A stretch of DNA of 64,000 bases from Streptomyces sp. A2-16 (lineage in GTDB: Bacteria; Actinomycetota; Actinomycetes; Streptomycetales; Streptomycetaceae), in assembly GCF_018128905.1 (NCBI RefSeq), contig NZ_CP063808.1, positions 2,604,001 through 2,668,000 of the forward strand. The letters run 5' to 3'. Shown piece by piece: positions 25,032-36,370 of the stretch. Numbering within the stretch: the stretch's first letter is position 1; every line of letters begins with the position of its first letter. Below the pieces are notes generated by a model, which was not told the DNA's origin, ran no database searches, and saw nothing but the letters and a program-made list of their open reading frames with translations. Made by a program: the position numbers and the translations under genes.

Positions 25032-26735
25032 ATGAGAGAGCCGATGCAGCTGCCCCCCGAGGACCGCACCCTCAGCCCCCTGACCGGCTACACCCGCGCC
25101 CACTGGGAGGCCGCCGCCGACTCCCTGCTCGCCGCGGTGGAGCCGTACGCCACCGAGGACCGCGCCCTCTACCACCTCCCCGGCGACCGCCAGAGCTGGA
25201 CCGGACGCCTCTCCGACGGCCTGGAGGGCTACGCCCGTACGCTCCTGCTCGCGGCCCTCCGCCAGGACGAGACCGCGCTGGAGCGGTACGCCGACGGACT
25301 CGCCGCGGGAGTCTCGGGCGTCTGGCCCCGGATCGAGGACCGCACCCAGCCGTTGGTGGAGGCCGCGTCGATCGCGTTCGCGCTGCGGATCACCAAGCCG
25401 CTGCTGTGGGACCGACTGGACGAGGCCGTACGGCAGCGCGCCGCGGCCTGGCTCGGCGACGCCCTCACCGCCGAGGCCTGGCCCTGCAACTGGGAGCTCT
25501 TCCCGGTCACGGTCGCCGGCTTCCTGTCCTCGGTCGGCTGTGAGCCGGAGGCTTCCCGCAAGGCGATCGACCGCGGCCTGGAGCGCATCGAGCAGTGGTA
25601 CGTCGGCGAGGGCTGGTACACCGACGGCGACGGCCGCAAGTTCGACTACTACAACGGCTGGGCCATGCACCTCTACCCGGTGCTGCACGCCTGGCTGGCG
25701 CAGGACGACCGGCTGATGGATCTGTACGGCGGTCGGCTCTCCCGCCATCTCGAGGACTACGCCCGCCTGTTCGGCGCCGACGGGGCCCCGATGCACCAGG
25801 GCCGCTCACTGACGTACCGCTTCGCGACGACGGCCCCCCTGTGGCTGGGCGCCCTGACGGGCCACACCCCGCTGCCCCCGGGCGAGACCCGGCGCCTGGC
25901 CTCCGGAGCCCTCAAGTACTTCCTGGACCGGGGCGCGGTGGACTCCCACGGCCTGCTCACCCTCGGCTGGCACGGCCCCGATCCGGCGGTCCTGCAAGGC
26001 TATTCGGGCCCGGCGTCGCCGTACTGGGCCAGCAAGGGCTTCCTCGGTCTGCTCCTCCCGGCGGACCACGAGGTGTGGACGGCGGTCGAGGAACCGGGTC
26101 CGGCGGAGCGCTCCGACGCGCTCACCTCGATCTCCGCCCCCAACTGGCTTCTGCAGTCCACCGTTTCCGACGGCCTCGTCCGCCTCCACAACCACGGCAG
26201 CGAGGACGTCCGCTACGACCCGTACTACACCCGCCTCGCCTACTCCACGGTGACCGAGCCCGCGCCGTCGTACGACAACAGCCTGATCGTGGACGGCGAT
26301 CCGAGCCGTACGGAGATCGAGCCGCTGGGGGTGGGGCAGGGCTGGGCGGCCTCGCGGCACACGGCGGCCGGGGGCACGCGGGTCTCCAGTGTCGTGCTCG
26401 CACGGGGAGCCGTGGAGGTACGCGCCTTCCTCGTCACCGGGGCCGAGCCCGGGACCTCGGTCCGGGTGACGGGATGGGCCGCTCGGGACGGCGTCCACAC
26501 CGAACTCCTGCCCGCGGTGGGGCTCGACGGGGAGCTGAGCGGGGTGACGGGGGCGGGCGACAGCTTGTTCGTGGCGCTGGCCCGGCTCACCGGTGAGGCG
26601 GGTGCCGTGCCTCTGGGCGAGGCGGTCACTGTACGGGACGTAGGGGCGGGGGAGTTGACGGTGGCGTGGAGCGAAGGCCCCGAGACGAGGGTCCGGCTGC
26701 GGAGCTCGGGAGTGGAGATCACCGCCGCGTCCTGA
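25032..26735 (+). CDS. DUF2264 domain protein, putative cytoplasmic glycoside hydrolase
   Basis: A protein of about 567 residues spanning the DUF2264 family from LTGYTRAHWEAAADSLL to the C terminus. The first 350 residues look like an (alpha/alpha)6 barrel with repeated aromatic helices (WPCNWELFPVTVAGFLSSVG, FDYYNGWAMHLYPVLHAW), and the rest is a beta-sandwich, the layout of heparinase/unsaturated-glucuronyl-hydrolase-type enzymes. It has no signal peptide. DUF2264 genes often sit in pectin loci, as here beside PL4 and the acetylesterase, so it may process unsaturated oligosaccharides; no activity is firmly established. The start may instead be the ATG at 25044, which has GAGAGAG just upstream. 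Confidence 0.85.
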   Translation: MREPMQLPPEDRTLSPLTGYTRAHWEAAADSLLAAVEPYATEDRALYHLPGDRQSWTGRLSDGLEGYARTLLLAALRQDETALERYADGLAAGVSGVWPRIEDRTQPLVEAASIAFALRITKPLLWDRLDEAVRQRAAAWLGDALTAEAWPCNWELFPVTVAGFLSSVGCEPEASRKAIDRGLERIEQWYVGEGWYTDGDGRKFDYYNGWAMHLYPVLHAWLAQDDRLMDLYGGRLSRHLEDYARLFGADGAPMHQGRSLTYRFATTAPLWLGALTGHTPLPPGETRRLASGALKYFLDRGAVDSHGLLTLGWHGPDPAVLQGYSGPASPYWASKGFLGLLLPADHEVWTAVEEPGPAERSDALTSISAPNWLLQSTVSDGLVRLHNHGSEDVRYDPYYTRLAYSTVTEPAPSYDNSLIVDGDPSRTEIEPLGVGQGWAASRHTAAGGTRVSSVVLARGAVEVRAFLVTGAEPGTSVRVTGWAARDGVHTELLPAVGLDGELSGVTGAGDSLFVALARLTGEAGAVPLGEAVTVRDVGAGELTVAWSEGPETRVRLRSSGVEITAAS

Positions 26736-26797
26736 ACTGCCTCGGCCAGTATGAGGATTGGGCGTTCCGTCCTTCTGGACCGCGAGGGCACCCGTGA

Positions 26798-27010
26798 TCC
26801 GCGCCGACACCACTTCGCTTCACTCAGGAGGACCTGGACGAGGCCCGCAGCCGTCTCACTCGGCTCGCCCGCGTCTGGGCGAACCGCCTCGACGCCCTCA
26901 CCGTGCACCAACTCGACCACTCACCCGGCGAAGGCTGGACCTTCCGTGAACTCGCCCTGCATCTCGAGGAGTCCACGTACTGCGCCGACGCGCTCGGCGA
27001 CCTGTCATGA
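26798..27010 (+). pseudogene. DinB-like C-terminal remnant
   Basis: The plus-strand frame ending at the TGA at 27008-27010 encodes a helical segment resembling the last 60 residues of DinB-family proteins: SRLTRLARVWANRLDALTVH and GEGWTFRELALHLEESTYCA. The same frame has a stop at 26795-26797 and no ATG/GTG/TTG start after it, so the first two-thirds of the gene are lost. It fills most of the 269 bp gap between the DUF2264 gene and the hydrolase, whose stop it overlaps by six bases. Confidence 0.5.
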
Positions 27011-27796
27011 CCGCACGCCGGTCCCGAGCAGTGTCCGCGTGAGCCGTTCGGCGAAGTCCACCGGGTGCTGGAGGACGCCGAGGTGTCCGCCGGGGAACTC
27101 CGTGAAGTCGGCCTGCCGTGTCTTCGCGAGCGATTCCGCGGTGCGGTACAGGAGTTGGCCGCGCGAGTCGGTGCCCGCGGCGACGGTGAGGCGGGCCTTG
27201 AAGGGGCCCGCCTCGGGGACGTACGACGTGAAGGGCTGGATCACATGCGCGAGGGAGAGTGCCATCGGGTTGGTCAACTCCTCCTCACGGGACAGAGGTT
27301 GGCCGTCCGGCAGCTCCCCGGCCTCCCGCTCCTCCAGCACGGCGGTCATCAGAGCGCCCGCCGCGGCGAGCCCCTTGGCCCGGTAGACCTCGCAGACCTC
27401 CCGGAACGCGGCCTGCTGCCGCACCCCGTCCGGCAGCACCCCCACGCACGGCGGCTCGTGCGCGACGACGTGCCGCAGCCGCTCCGCGTGCCGGGCGAGC
27501 AGATCGAGCGCGGCGATGGCCCCGGCGCTGGAGCCGAGGACGTACGCCGCGCCGCCCTCGGGGAGCGTCGCGTCGAGCACCCGCCGTGCGCCGTCGCTCC
27601 AGTCCTGGACCCGCTGGTCCTCGACGGGTTCGCCGAGGCGGCCGTGGGCGAGGCCGAGGGGGTCGTAGGTGACGACGGTGAAGTGCCCGGCGAGCGACTC
27701 CGTCATCGGGCCGAGGCCCATGGGGTGGCCGGCGCCGCCGGGGAGCAGCAGCAGTAGGGGGCCGTGGCCGGTGATGTCGTAGTGCGGGTCAGTCAT
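27005..27796 (-). CDS. Alpha/beta hydrolase
   Basis: A 263-residue alpha/beta hydrolase fold protein: the oxyanion region LLLLPGGAGHP near residue 17, a nucleophile elbow GSSAGA with Ser near residue 90, and a catalytic histidine in FPGGHLGVLQHP near residue 240. There is no signal peptide. It is expressed with the TetR regulator, whose stop overlaps its start by 8 bp, and is probably controlled by it. Such TetR-hydrolase pairs often handle toxic esters, lactones or xenobiotics; the actual substrate cannot be read from the sequence. Confidence 0.88.
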   Translation of the reverse strand: MTDPHYDITGHGPLLLLLPGGAGHPMGLGPMTESLAGHFTVVTYDPLGLAHGRLGEPVEDQRVQDWSDGARRVLDATLPEGGAAYVLGSSAGAIAALDLLARHAERLRHVVAHEPPCVGVLPDGVRQQAAFREVCEVYRAKGLAAAGALMTAVLEEREAGELPDGQPLSREEELTNPMALSLAHVIQPFTSYVPEAGPFKARLTVAAGTDSRGQLLYRTAESLAKTRQADFTEFPGGHLGVLQHPVDFAERLTRTLLGTGVRS

Positions 27797-28376
27797 CGGT
27801 GTTCTCCTCTTGGGGCCAGTTCTCGAGTGTCACGTGCAGGGCGTCGACCGCCCTGTCCCAGGACTTCTGTACGTCGCGGGGGGCGCCGAACCCGCCCGCC
27901 GACTCCAGGGCGCAGTAGCCGTGGAAGGTGGCGCGCAACAGGCGTACCGCGTCGGTGAGATCGGGTTCGGCGAGGCCGTAGGCGCGGAGCATGCCGTAGG
28001 TGATCTCGGCGGTGCGCCGGAGCGCGGGGGTACCGGCGATCAGCGACTGGTCGATCCGGATCTGCGTGGCCGCGTACCGCCCCGGCCGCTCCAGCGCGTA
28101 CGCCCGGTAGGCGCCGGCGAAGGCGACGAGCGCGTCCTTCCCGGCCCGCCCCGCCACCGCGACGGCGATCCGGTCGATCATCTCGCCGCCGGCCAGCAGG
28201 GCGACCCGGGTGCGCAGGTCCTGAAGGTTCCTGACGTGCGCGTACAGACTCGCGTCCTTCACCCCGAAGCGCCGGGCCAGGGCGGCCAGCGTGACGTGCT
28301 CGAAGCCGATCTCGTCGGCGAGATCGGCGGCGGCCTCGGTGAGGCGGTCGGCGGTGAGGCCTGCGCGGGGGACCAT
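27789..28376 (-). CDS. TetR family regulator (TetR_C_33/WHG-like)
   Basis: A 195-residue TetR protein. Residues about 8-60 contain the helix-turn-helix (VTLAALARRFGVKDASLYAHVRN), and the C-terminal part resembles the WHG/TetR_C_33 ligand domain (LLRATFHGYCALESAGGFG). It overlaps the hydrolase gene by 8 bp and probably represses this two-gene operon. A perfect odd palindrome, ACCTAGG-GAT-CCTAGGT, lies 13-29 bp upstream of the start codon and is the likely operator. Confidence 0.9.
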   Translation of the reverse strand: MVPRAGLTADRLTEAAADLADEIGFEHVTLAALARRFGVKDASLYAHVRNLQDLRTRVALLAGGEMIDRIAVAVAGRAGKDALVAFAGAYRAYALERPGRYAATQIRIDQSLIAGTPALRRTAEITYGMLRAYGLAEPDLTDAVRLLRATFHGYCALESAGGFGAPRDVQKSWDRAVDALHVTLENWPQEENTDD

Positions 28377-28388
28377 GCGTACTCCGTA

Positions 28389-28405
28389 ACCTAGGGATCC
28401 TAGGT
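28389..28405. promoter_or_regulatory. TetR operator palindrome
   Basis: ACCTAGGGATCCTAGGT is a perfect 17 bp palindrome about one centre base, extended by AT-rich flanks (TA before it and AA after). It directly precedes the TetR gene and is far from typical codon-driven sequence, as expected for an autoregulatory TetR site. Confidence 0.75.
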
Positions 28406-28539
28406 AAAATACTGGAAGGCCCAGGAAAAGGCCCGGGATTTACGGCCCCGGTCGCGCGCAGCGGGGGCCGGGTACGGAAATTCGTTGGGGGAGCCGTCAC
28501 CGGTGGTCCTAGGGTGGCCTGGGCGTCCGGGGGAGGGGC

Positions 28540-29790
28540 ATGGCGTACGAGGCTCGGCGGGACCGGAGAGCATCCGGGGCCCCTCCGTCCGAGGACCCCG
28601 CGTCCCCGCTGTGGCGGCACCGCGACTTCGTCGTCTTCTGGGCCGCCCAGACCCTCTCCGTCCTCGGTGACTCCTTCGCGTTGATCGCCCTGCCGCTGCT
28701 GGTGCTGGAGGCGACCGGGTCCGTCGCTCGGATGGGGCTGCTGACCGCGGTGGGCGGGGCCGCCTCGGTCGTCGCCGCCGTGTTCGCGGGGGTCGTGGTG
28801 GACCGGGTCGACCGGCGCCGGCTGCTCATCGGGTGCGATCTCGTGCGGATGGTGCTGTACGGGGTGATCCCGGTGGTGTGGCTGTTCGGGCCGAAGGTCT
28901 GGCTGCTGTACGCGGTGCTGCCGGTGTGCGAGGCCGTCGGGATGCTGTTCGCCGTCGGATACGTCACCGTCGTACGGAGTCTCGTCGACACGGGTCGACT
29001 CACCGAGGCCAACGGGCGGTTGAACGCGACCGCCGCCGCGGCCGGGGTGCTCGGACCGGTGTGCGCGGGAGTAGTGGCGGCCTGGACCGGACCCGCCACC
29101 GCGGTCGGCGTGGACGCGGCGAGCTTCGGGGTGTCGGCACTGTGCACGCTCTTCGTACGGTTCCGTCCCCGCCCCGCCCGGGCGCCCGAACGCACCGGCC
29201 TGTGGCGTGACCTGCGCACCGGAGCGGCGTTCCTGCGCCGGCACCCGGTGCTGCGCTCGCTCACCGTGCTGCTGTTCGTGTTCAGCTTCCTCACCCTCGG
29301 CCTGAACGACCTGGTGATCTTCCACCTCAAGCACGACCTCGGTCACGACGACGGCACGGTCGGCACCGTCATGGCCGTCGGCGCGCTCGGCACCATCACC
29401 GGGGCCCTGCTGGTGGCCCGGGTACGCCGACGGCTCGGCTTCGGCGCGGTCTGGACCGGCTCGGTCGCGTTGTGCGGGATCGCGTTCGCCGGAATCGCGT
29501 GGGCCCGGGACGTCCCCGTCCTGGCGGCGCTGTGCGCGCTCTTCCTCGCCGGCGGCGGCATGGCCGGCACCTGCTCCATGTCCCTGCGCCAGGAGATCAC
29601 ACCCGAACCCCTCCTCGGCCGCGTCACCTCCGCCTTCTGGACCCTGCACTACTCGGTGGCCCCGATCGGCGCGGCCGTCCTGACCTGGGCGGCGGAACAC
29701 CGGGGCACGACCTCGGTGGGCCTGGTGGCGGGCGGCTGCTGCGTCCTCATCGCGGCCGCCGCCCTGCTCACTCCGGTTCGACGTGCCTGA
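28540..29790 (+). CDS. MFS transporter (MFS_3, EntS-like)
   Basis: A 416-residue major facilitator with about 12 hydrophobic segments. The N terminus after a 25-residue disordered leader reads FVVFWAAQTLSVLGDSFALI, and the loop motif AGVVVDRVDRRRLLIGCDLV between helices 2 and 3 is the MFS A-like motif of the MFS_3/enterobactin-exporter-type family. It is predicted to export small molecules or siderophores with protons across the membrane. It is divergent from the TetR gene (163 bp between starts) and might share its operator, but the palindrome lies closer to tetR. It is convergent with the ABC permease. Confidence 0.88.
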   Translation: MAYEARRDRRASGAPPSEDPASPLWRHRDFVVFWAAQTLSVLGDSFALIALPLLVLEATGSVARMGLLTAVGGAASVVAAVFAGVVVDRVDRRRLLIGCDLVRMVLYGVIPVVWLFGPKVWLLYAVLPVCEAVGMLFAVGYVTVVRSLVDTGRLTEANGRLNATAAAAGVLGPVCAGVVAAWTGPATAVGVDAASFGVSALCTLFVRFRPRPARAPERTGLWRDLRTGAAFLRRHPVLRSLTVLLFVFSFLTLGLNDLVIFHLKHDLGHDDGTVGTVMAVGALGTITGALLVARVRRRLGFGAVWTGSVALCGIAFAGIAWARDVPVLAALCALFLAGGGMAGTCSMSLRQEITPEPLLGRVTSAFWTLHYSVAPIGAAVLTWAAEHRGTTSVGLVAGGCCVLIAAAALLTPVRRA

Positions 29791-29847
29791 CACCACGGCC
29801 CGGAGCCGTACCGAACCCGTGCGTCCGGCAGAGCACCGGGAGGTGTC

Positions 29848-30639
29848 TCACCCGTTGATCCCCGCGTAGTGGCGCAGACTCCACCGCCACAGCATCCGTG
29901 ACGCCAGGTACGCCACGACCCCCACCAGGGGCGACACCGCCGCCAGCCAGTACGGGACGCCCGTGTCGTGGCCGTGGCCGGTCAGGACCGCGGCCGGGAA
30001 GTAGGCGACGAAGGCGAGGGGGAGGCCGTAGGTCAGGAGGCCGCCGACCGCCTTCGGGAGGACGTTCAGGGGGTAGCTGCCGAAGGTGCCGAGGAGCTCC
30101 TCCAGCCAGCGGCTCCAGTAGTCCGCGGCCGGGTAGCGCAGCGCCGCGCAGGTGACCGCCGTGAAGAGGGCCGCCTCCAAGAACATGCCGCCGATGATCG
30201 CCGCGATCAGGTAGGAGACGCGGCCCGCTGTCCAGTCCAGCTCGCTGCGGCTGAGGGCGCCGACCATCAGGCCCACCGCGACCGTCAGGTCACCGATCGC
30301 GTTGGTGGGGAAGAACTCCAGCTGTAGCTGTCGGTGCACCGGCATCGGGCGGGTCAGGTAGATGCCGATCCTGCCCTCCTGGATCTGCCGGCCGGAGCCG
30401 TGCACCCGGCCCAGGAAGAGCACGAACAGCCCGTGCGCGAGCATCCGTGTCGCCGGGATCAGCAGAACCTCCGAGCTGTCCCAGCCGCCCATGCCCGTGA
30501 ACCGGGTCAGCAGCACGGTGGCGAAGACGATCACCGACACCTGCCAGATCGCACCGATCGCGATCATCAGCAGGAACTCGGTGCGGTACTCCAGTTGGGC
30601 ACGGAAGTTGAGCCGCGTGACGCGCCACGCGATCCGCAT
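29848..30639 (-). CDS. ABC-2 family permease (PF06182-like), second subunit
   Basis: A 263-residue polytopic membrane protein with about six hydrophobic segments, resembling the PF06182 ABC-2 exporter permease: RAQLEYRTEFLLMIAIGAIW at the N terminus and LYRRLLRHYAG-like WRWSLRHYAG at the C terminus. With the permease at 30654 and the ATPase at 31459 it forms a three-gene ABC exporter operon, ATPase first. It overlaps neither neighbour but starts 14 bp after the upstream stop. A GTG at 30648 is an alternative start. The exported compound is unknown. Confidence 0.88.
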   Translation of the reverse strand: MRIAWRVTRLNFRAQLEYRTEFLLMIAIGAIWQVSVIVFATVLLTRFTGMGGWDSSEVLLIPATRMLAHGLFVLFLGRVHGSGRQIQEGRIGIYLTRPMPVHRQLQLEFFPTNAIGDLTVAVGLMVGALSRSELDWTAGRVSYLIAAIIGGMFLEAALFTAVTCAALRYPAADYWSRWLEELLGTFGSYPLNVLPKAVGGLLTYGLPLAFVAYFPAAVLTGHGHDTGVPYWLAAVSPLVGVVAYLASRMLWRWSLRHYAGING

Positions 30640-30653
30640 GCCGTTCACAGGCC

Positions 30654-31457
30654 TCAGCCTCCCTGGGAGATGACGCGGCGGGCGGCCCGCCGCCACAGGA
30701 AACGGGTGAACAGGGTGAGCGCCACGACCCAGAACGCCTGGATCGCCAGCTGGCCCGCGGCGTCGGAGAGCGGGATGCGGCCGATGTAGATCGACAGCGG
30801 CACGCTCAACGTCGCCTGGAACGGCAGGAATCCGCTCAGCGTGATGAACCAGTCCGGGAAGAACCACAGCGGCGCGTACACCCCGGACAGCAGGTTCTGC
30901 GCGAAGATCAGGATGAGCATCGCCGCGTTGTTGCGGACGGTCCAGAAGCACAACTGGTCCAGGAGCAGCAGCACGTTGTACAGGACCACCTGACCGAGCA
31001 GCAGACTGAGGGCGAACACCCCCGCCACCGCGGCCGACCGGGGCGGATCCACCACACCGGCCACGAGACAGACCAGATAGCCGCCGAGTGCCCATGCGAA
31101 CCCGTACAGCTGCTCGCCCAGCGCGCGCAGAGCGTGGTAGCGCTGCGGCGGCAGCGGGCGCAGGTACCAGTAGACGATCGTGCCGAAGTGCATGTGCTGC
31201 AGGACGGTGTCCCGGCCCGTGTACTGGTCCAGCTCCCGCAGCCGGGAGGCGAGCACGGCCAGTACCGCGTAGGTGACGGCCTGGCCCTCGGTGAGGCCCG
31301 CGGTGGTGCCGGTGTGGGAGTACAGGCCGTGCCACAGGGACGCCACCAGGATCACCTGGACGACCAGGCGGACCAGGACGGCCGTCATCCGGGGCGGTGC
31401 GTGCAGCTCGCCGAGCGGGGTGACGCGGGCGGCGCGCCAGGCGTGCAGGACGGCCAT
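30654..31457 (-). CDS. ABC-2 family permease (PF06182-like), first subunit
   Basis: A 267-residue integral membrane protein with about six hydrophobic helices, paired with the permease at 29848. Recognisable parts are MTAVLVRLVVQVILVASLWH near residue 25 and AMLILIFAQNLLSGVYAPLW near residue 175. It should form the heterodimeric channel of an exporter. Only one base separates its ATG from the stop of the ATPase gene, so the genes are co-translated. Confidence 0.88.
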   Translation of the reverse strand: MAVLHAWRAARVTPLGELHAPPRMTAVLVRLVVQVILVASLWHGLYSHTGTTAGLTEGQAVTYAVLAVLASRLRELDQYTGRDTVLQHMHFGTIVYWYLRPLPPQRYHALRALGEQLYGFAWALGGYLVCLVAGVVDPPRSAAVAGVFALSLLLGQVVLYNVLLLLDQLCFWTVRNNAAMLILIFAQNLLSGVYAPLWFFPDWFITLSGFLPFQATLSVPLSIYIGRIPLSDAAGQLAIQAFWVVALTLFTRFLWRRAARRVISQGG

Positions 31458-31458
31458 G

Positions 31459-32463
31459 TCAGATCGTCCCGGCGTGCGCGTAGGCCGCCCGCATCACGTC
31501 TTCGAGGTCGGCCTCGTCGATGGCGACGCCCGCCACCTCGTACCGCTCGATGACCGCCTTCAACGCCTGGTGCACGGTGGGGGAGTCCGGTCCGTCCGGG
31601 CTGTCGGGGCCGAACACGACCTGCGGGCCCTCCTTGCTCAGCACCGCTATCCCCGGCAGCGGGACGACCTCGGTGTGCGCGTCGGCCAGGGTCGCGCGGA
31701 CCTGCCAGGTCGAGCCGAACTTGCGGCGGATCTCGTCGAGGCCGCCGTCCAGGACGAGCCGGCCGTGGTTGATCAGGACGACCCGCTCGGCGAGCCGCTC
31801 GACCTCGGTCATGTCGTGGGTGGTCAGCAGGACCGTACGGCCGCGCTCCTCCACCTGGTGGCGCAGGAACTCCCGCACCTGCTCCTTGACCACCACGTCC
31901 ATGCCGATGGTCGGCTCGTCGAGGAAGACGACCGGCGGGTCGTGCAGCAGGGCGGCGGCCAGGTCGCAGCGCACCCGCTGGCCCAGGGAGAGATGGCGCA
32001 CCCGGGTGTCCCAGAACGTGGACAGTTCCAGGATGTCGTCGAACTCCGCCAGACGCGCGGCGTGTTCGGCCTTCGGCACCTCGTAGATGTCCCTGAGGAT
32101 CGAGAACGACTCGCGCACCGGCAGGTCCCACCACAGCTGGGTGCGCTGCCCGAACACCGCGCCGATGTTGCGGGCGTTGCGTTCGCGATCCTCGTACGGC
32201 ACCACGCCCGCCACCCGGGCCTCGCCCGAGGTGGGCGTGAGGATGCCGGTGAGCATCTTGATGGTGGTCGACTTGCCGGCGCCGTTCGGGCCGAGCAGGG
32301 CCAGGAGTTCGCCGGCCGCCACGTCGAAGGTGATGTCCGAGACGGCGTGCTTGGCGACCCGCTCGGGGTTCACCAGGGAGCGCAGGGTGCCGGCCAGGCC
32401 GGGGCGACGGACGGTGGTGCGGAAGGTGCGCGACAGGCCGCGAACCTCGATGTTTCCGGGCAC
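31459..32463 (-). CDS. ABC transporter ATP-binding protein
   Basis: A 334-residue ABC ATPase. Motifs in order: Walker A GPNGAGKST (about 59-67), a Q-loop region GAVFGQRTQLWW, the signature LSLGQRVRCDLA, Walker B VVFLDEPTIGMD and the switch histidine LLTTHDM. The last 90 residues are a C-terminal extension of the NatA/DUF4162-like kind. I chose the GTG at 32463 because AAGGGAG lies 8 bases upstream; an in-frame ATG at 32538 would add a 25-residue leader across the regulatory region. It energises the two PF06182 permeases downstream. Confidence 0.92.
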   Translation of the reverse strand: MPGNIEVRGLSRTFRTTVRRPGLAGTLRSLVNPERVAKHAVSDITFDVAAGELLALLGPNGAGKSTTIKMLTGILTPTSGEARVAGVVPYEDRERNARNIGAVFGQRTQLWWDLPVRESFSILRDIYEVPKAEHAARLAEFDDILELSTFWDTRVRHLSLGQRVRCDLAAALLHDPPVVFLDEPTIGMDVVVKEQVREFLRHQVEERGRTVLLTTHDMTEVERLAERVVLINHGRLVLDGGLDEIRRKFGSTWQVRATLADAHTEVVPLPGIAVLSKEGPQVVFGPDSPDGPDSPTVHQALKAVIERYEVAGVAIDEADLEDVMRAAYAHAGTI

Positions 32464-32570
32464 GCTGTGAACTCCCTTGTGGTGAACAAGAGGTGCGGCC
32501 GGTCGGCTTGGAGGGCCGACCGGCCGCGGGTACACCATGACCGTCGCAGAATGCCGATCACACTGGCAAT

Positions 32571-32600
32571 GGATTAATCCACTGGTGAATTGGACTAATC
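32571..32600. promoter_or_regulatory. Repeated GGAYTAATC elements upstream of the ABC exporter
   Basis: GGATTAATCC at 32571-32580 is a perfect 10 bp palindrome, and GGACTAATC follows at 32592-32600, exactly 21 bp (two helical turns) away in the same direction. The AT-rich block lies about 110-140 bp upstream of the ATPase start and just after the GH2 stop. It is a good candidate operator/promoter for the ABC exporter operon. Confidence 0.45.
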
Positions 32601-32602
32601 GA

Positions 32603-35503
<2,901 letters not shown>

Positions 35504-36370
35504 TCAGCCCTTGATGCCGGTCTGCGCGATCCCCTGCACCAGCCAGCGCTGGAGGAAGAGGAACACGAAGATCAGGGGCAGGATCGAAATGGCGGCGGCC
35601 ATGAAGATCAGGTGGAAGTTGACGGTCTGGTTGGTCATGAAGGAGGAGAGCGCGATCTGGACGGTCCAGGAGCTCGGGTCCTGACCCATGACCAGGGGCC
35701 ACAGGAAGGAGTTCCAGGCGCCGATGAACGTGATCGTGGCGATGGCCGCGAAGAAGTTCAGCGAGTTGGGTACGACGATCCGCCAGTACGCGCCCCAGTA
35801 ACCGAGCCCGTCCACGCGTGCCGCCTCCTCCAGCTCCTTCGGGAATCCCAGGAAGTACTGCCGGAACAGGAAGCAGGTGAAGCCGCTGAACAGGCCCGGG
35901 ATGATCAGGCCACGATACGTGTCCACCCAGCCGAGGGAGGAGACCAGCACGAAGCTCGGGACGAAGGTCACGGCCGTCGGGACCATCAGGGTCGCGAGGA
36001 CGGCGTAGAAGACCTTGTTGGCGTGCTTGTAGGGGATGCGGGCCAGGCCGTAACCGGCCAGCGAGCAGACCAGGAGGGTGCCCAGGGTGCTGGAGACGGC
36101 GACGACCAGCGAGTTCACCATGGAGCGGCCGAACTCGACCGTGGGGTCGTTGAACAGTTCGGAGACGTTGCCCCACTGGAAGGAGGGCAGCACCTTCCAG
36201 TTCTCGCCGGTGATCTCCGGGTCCGTGGAGAGGGCGTTGCGGAAGATCAGGTAGAAGGGGATCAGGAACAGCAGGGCGGCGACACCGACGGCGATGTAGA
36301 GGCCCGTGTTGCCGAAGACGCCCCGGCCCTTGCCGCGCCGCTTGCCGACCGGAGGAGTGGTGGTGGTCAC
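35504..36370 (-). CDS. Sugar ABC transporter permease, MalG-like
   Basis: A 288-residue inner-membrane permease with six hydrophobic segments and the EAA loop AARVDGLGYWGAYWRIVVPN near residue 190, typical of carbohydrate uptake permeases of the MalG type. The start is the GTG at 36370, with GGAGG about 7 bases upstream; it overlaps the preceding permease stop by four bases (GTGA). With the MalF-like permease and the binding protein it forms an importer for galactose-containing oligosaccharides. No ATPase gene is in the operon, so it probably uses a shared MsiK-type ATPase, as Streptomyces sugar importers usually do. Confidence 0.92.
   Translation of the reverse strand: MTTTTPPVGKRRGKGRGVFGNTGLYIAVGVAALLFLIPFYLIFRNALSTDPEITGENWKVLPSFQWGNVSELFNDPTVEFGRSMVNSLVVAVSSTLGTLLVCSLAGYGLARIPYKHANKVFYAVLATLMVPTAVTFVPSFVLVSSLGWVDTYRGLIIPGLFSGFTCFLFRQYFLGFPKELEEAARVDGLGYWGAYWRIVVPNSLNFFAAIATITFIGAWNSFLWPLVMGQDPSSWTVQIALSSFMTNQTVNFHLIFMAAAISILPLIFVFLFLQRWLVQGIAQTGIKG

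Noticed and set aside
28378..28540. Riboswitch in the tetR-MFS gap
   Set aside because: The palindrome is better explained as a TetR operator; I see no conserved aptamer or terminator pairing.
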